Positions 32,841 to 33,061 of a stretch of 33,061 nt of DNA are shown here, piece by piece. Every line of letters begins with the position of its first letter. Positions within the stretch are counted from its first letter, which is position 1. The position numbers and the translations under genes are program-made. Origin of the DNA: CAYVQZ01 sp964453435 (GTDB lineage: Bacteria > Abyssobacteria > SURF-5); contig CAYVQZ010000058.1 of the NCBI GenBank assembly GCA_964453435.1, forward strand, positions 1-33,061, written 5' to 3'. The notes under the pieces were generated by a model. That model made no database searches and was not told the DNA's origin. It worked only from the letters and a program-made list of their open reading frames with translations.

Positions 32841-32894
32841 AGGGACAGTCCCGATTCTACGACACTTCGCGTCCGTAAATCAGGGACAGTCCCT
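32841..32894 (-). repeat. 54-bp palindromic unit, copy D
   Basis: This is a stand-alone copy of the inner unit of copy C (30085-30138), inverted and identical in length, with about six substitutions. The ends are AGGGACAGTCCC and GGGACAGTCCCT. It lies 40 bp after the hsp20 stop, where a folded transcript could also act as a 3' stabiliser or terminator. Confidence 0.8.
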
Positions 32895-33061
32895 TTCGCC
32901 CCGTATCACGTTGTTACCGTTAACATTACGAGAGCCGCGGAATGAAAATTCCGACAGAAAGTCACAATTCTGGTAGATGGTAGTACCGATGGGTTTCTCT
33001 TGCGGCCCCGCGAGGGAAAGATTGCAACCACACAGACAGGAAGCCGCGAAGACACATTTGC

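Noticed and set aside
1..33061. CRISPR array, tRNA or rRNA genes
   Set aside because: No regularly spaced repeats of CRISPR type, no TTCRANNC-anchored cloverleaf and no rRNA-conserved stretch were found by eye. A tRNAscan/Infernal run would be decisive.

Overview
This window looks like chromosomal DNA from an uncultured, moderately GC-rich, Gram-negative-type bacterium. Supporting signs are strong AGGAGG-type ribosome binding sites, ATG/TTG starts, GC-biased third codon positions, an exported sulfatase, a LapA-like inner-membrane protein, a YIP1-family protein and several degenerate intergenic repeat families. The sequence alone does not fix the phylum. The repeats and gene mix resemble environmental candidate phyla or deltaproteobacteria-like genomes, but that is an impression. 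I saw no rRNA, tRNA, CRISPR array or transposase.

Layout. 1-768 is repeat-rich noncoding DNA. 769-1316 is a two-gene DUF4258/YgiT-type zinc-finger pair, probably a toxin-antitoxin module. 1698-3539 is a FATP-type fatty acyl-CoA ligase. 3664-11051 is a minus-strand block read from a TetR regulator through an FAD amine/amino-acid oxidase-like protein, a four-helix membrane protein, a DUF362 protein, a class III (glutamate-1-semialdehyde aminomutase-like) aminotransferase and a split transketolase (N then C half). 11338-17652 is a plus-strand series: secreted FGly-type sulfatase, HpaI-type aldolase, agmatinase-family ureohydrolase, ankyrin-repeat protein and D-2-hydroxyacid dehydrogenase. 17956-19623 is a minus-strand baeRF7/DUF2267 pair. 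20120-22920 holds class I GAPDH, a LapA-like protein and a PfkB-family kinase, all minus. 23335-23877 is a YIP1-family membrane protein. 23953-29777 is a loose minus-strand series: B12-type radical SAM protein, AhpD-like protein, zinc alcohol dehydrogenase and a second AMP-dependent acyl ligase. 30420-31661 is a membrane-anchored sulfatase-like hydrolase, and 32343-32801 is an Hsp20 chaperone.

How the genes may work together. The 3664-11051 block is the best candidate for an uncharacterised pathway. ThDP-dependent two-carbon transfer, a PLP aminotransferase, an FAD oxidase and a possible Fe-S DUF362 protein sit together behind a TetR gene with a readable promoter and palindromes in its 5' leader. 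The aldolase/ureohydrolase/hydroxyacid dehydrogenase set across the regulator could handle guanidino or keto-acid compounds, but no substrate can be read from the sequence.

Noncoding structure is the other notable aspect. A dispersed palindromic repeat family occurs at least five times, and one copy is wedged inside the aminotransferase-transketolase interval. A second repeat family at the window start carries a hairpin insertion flanked by a 4-bp duplication. A sigma-54-like promoter precedes hsp20.
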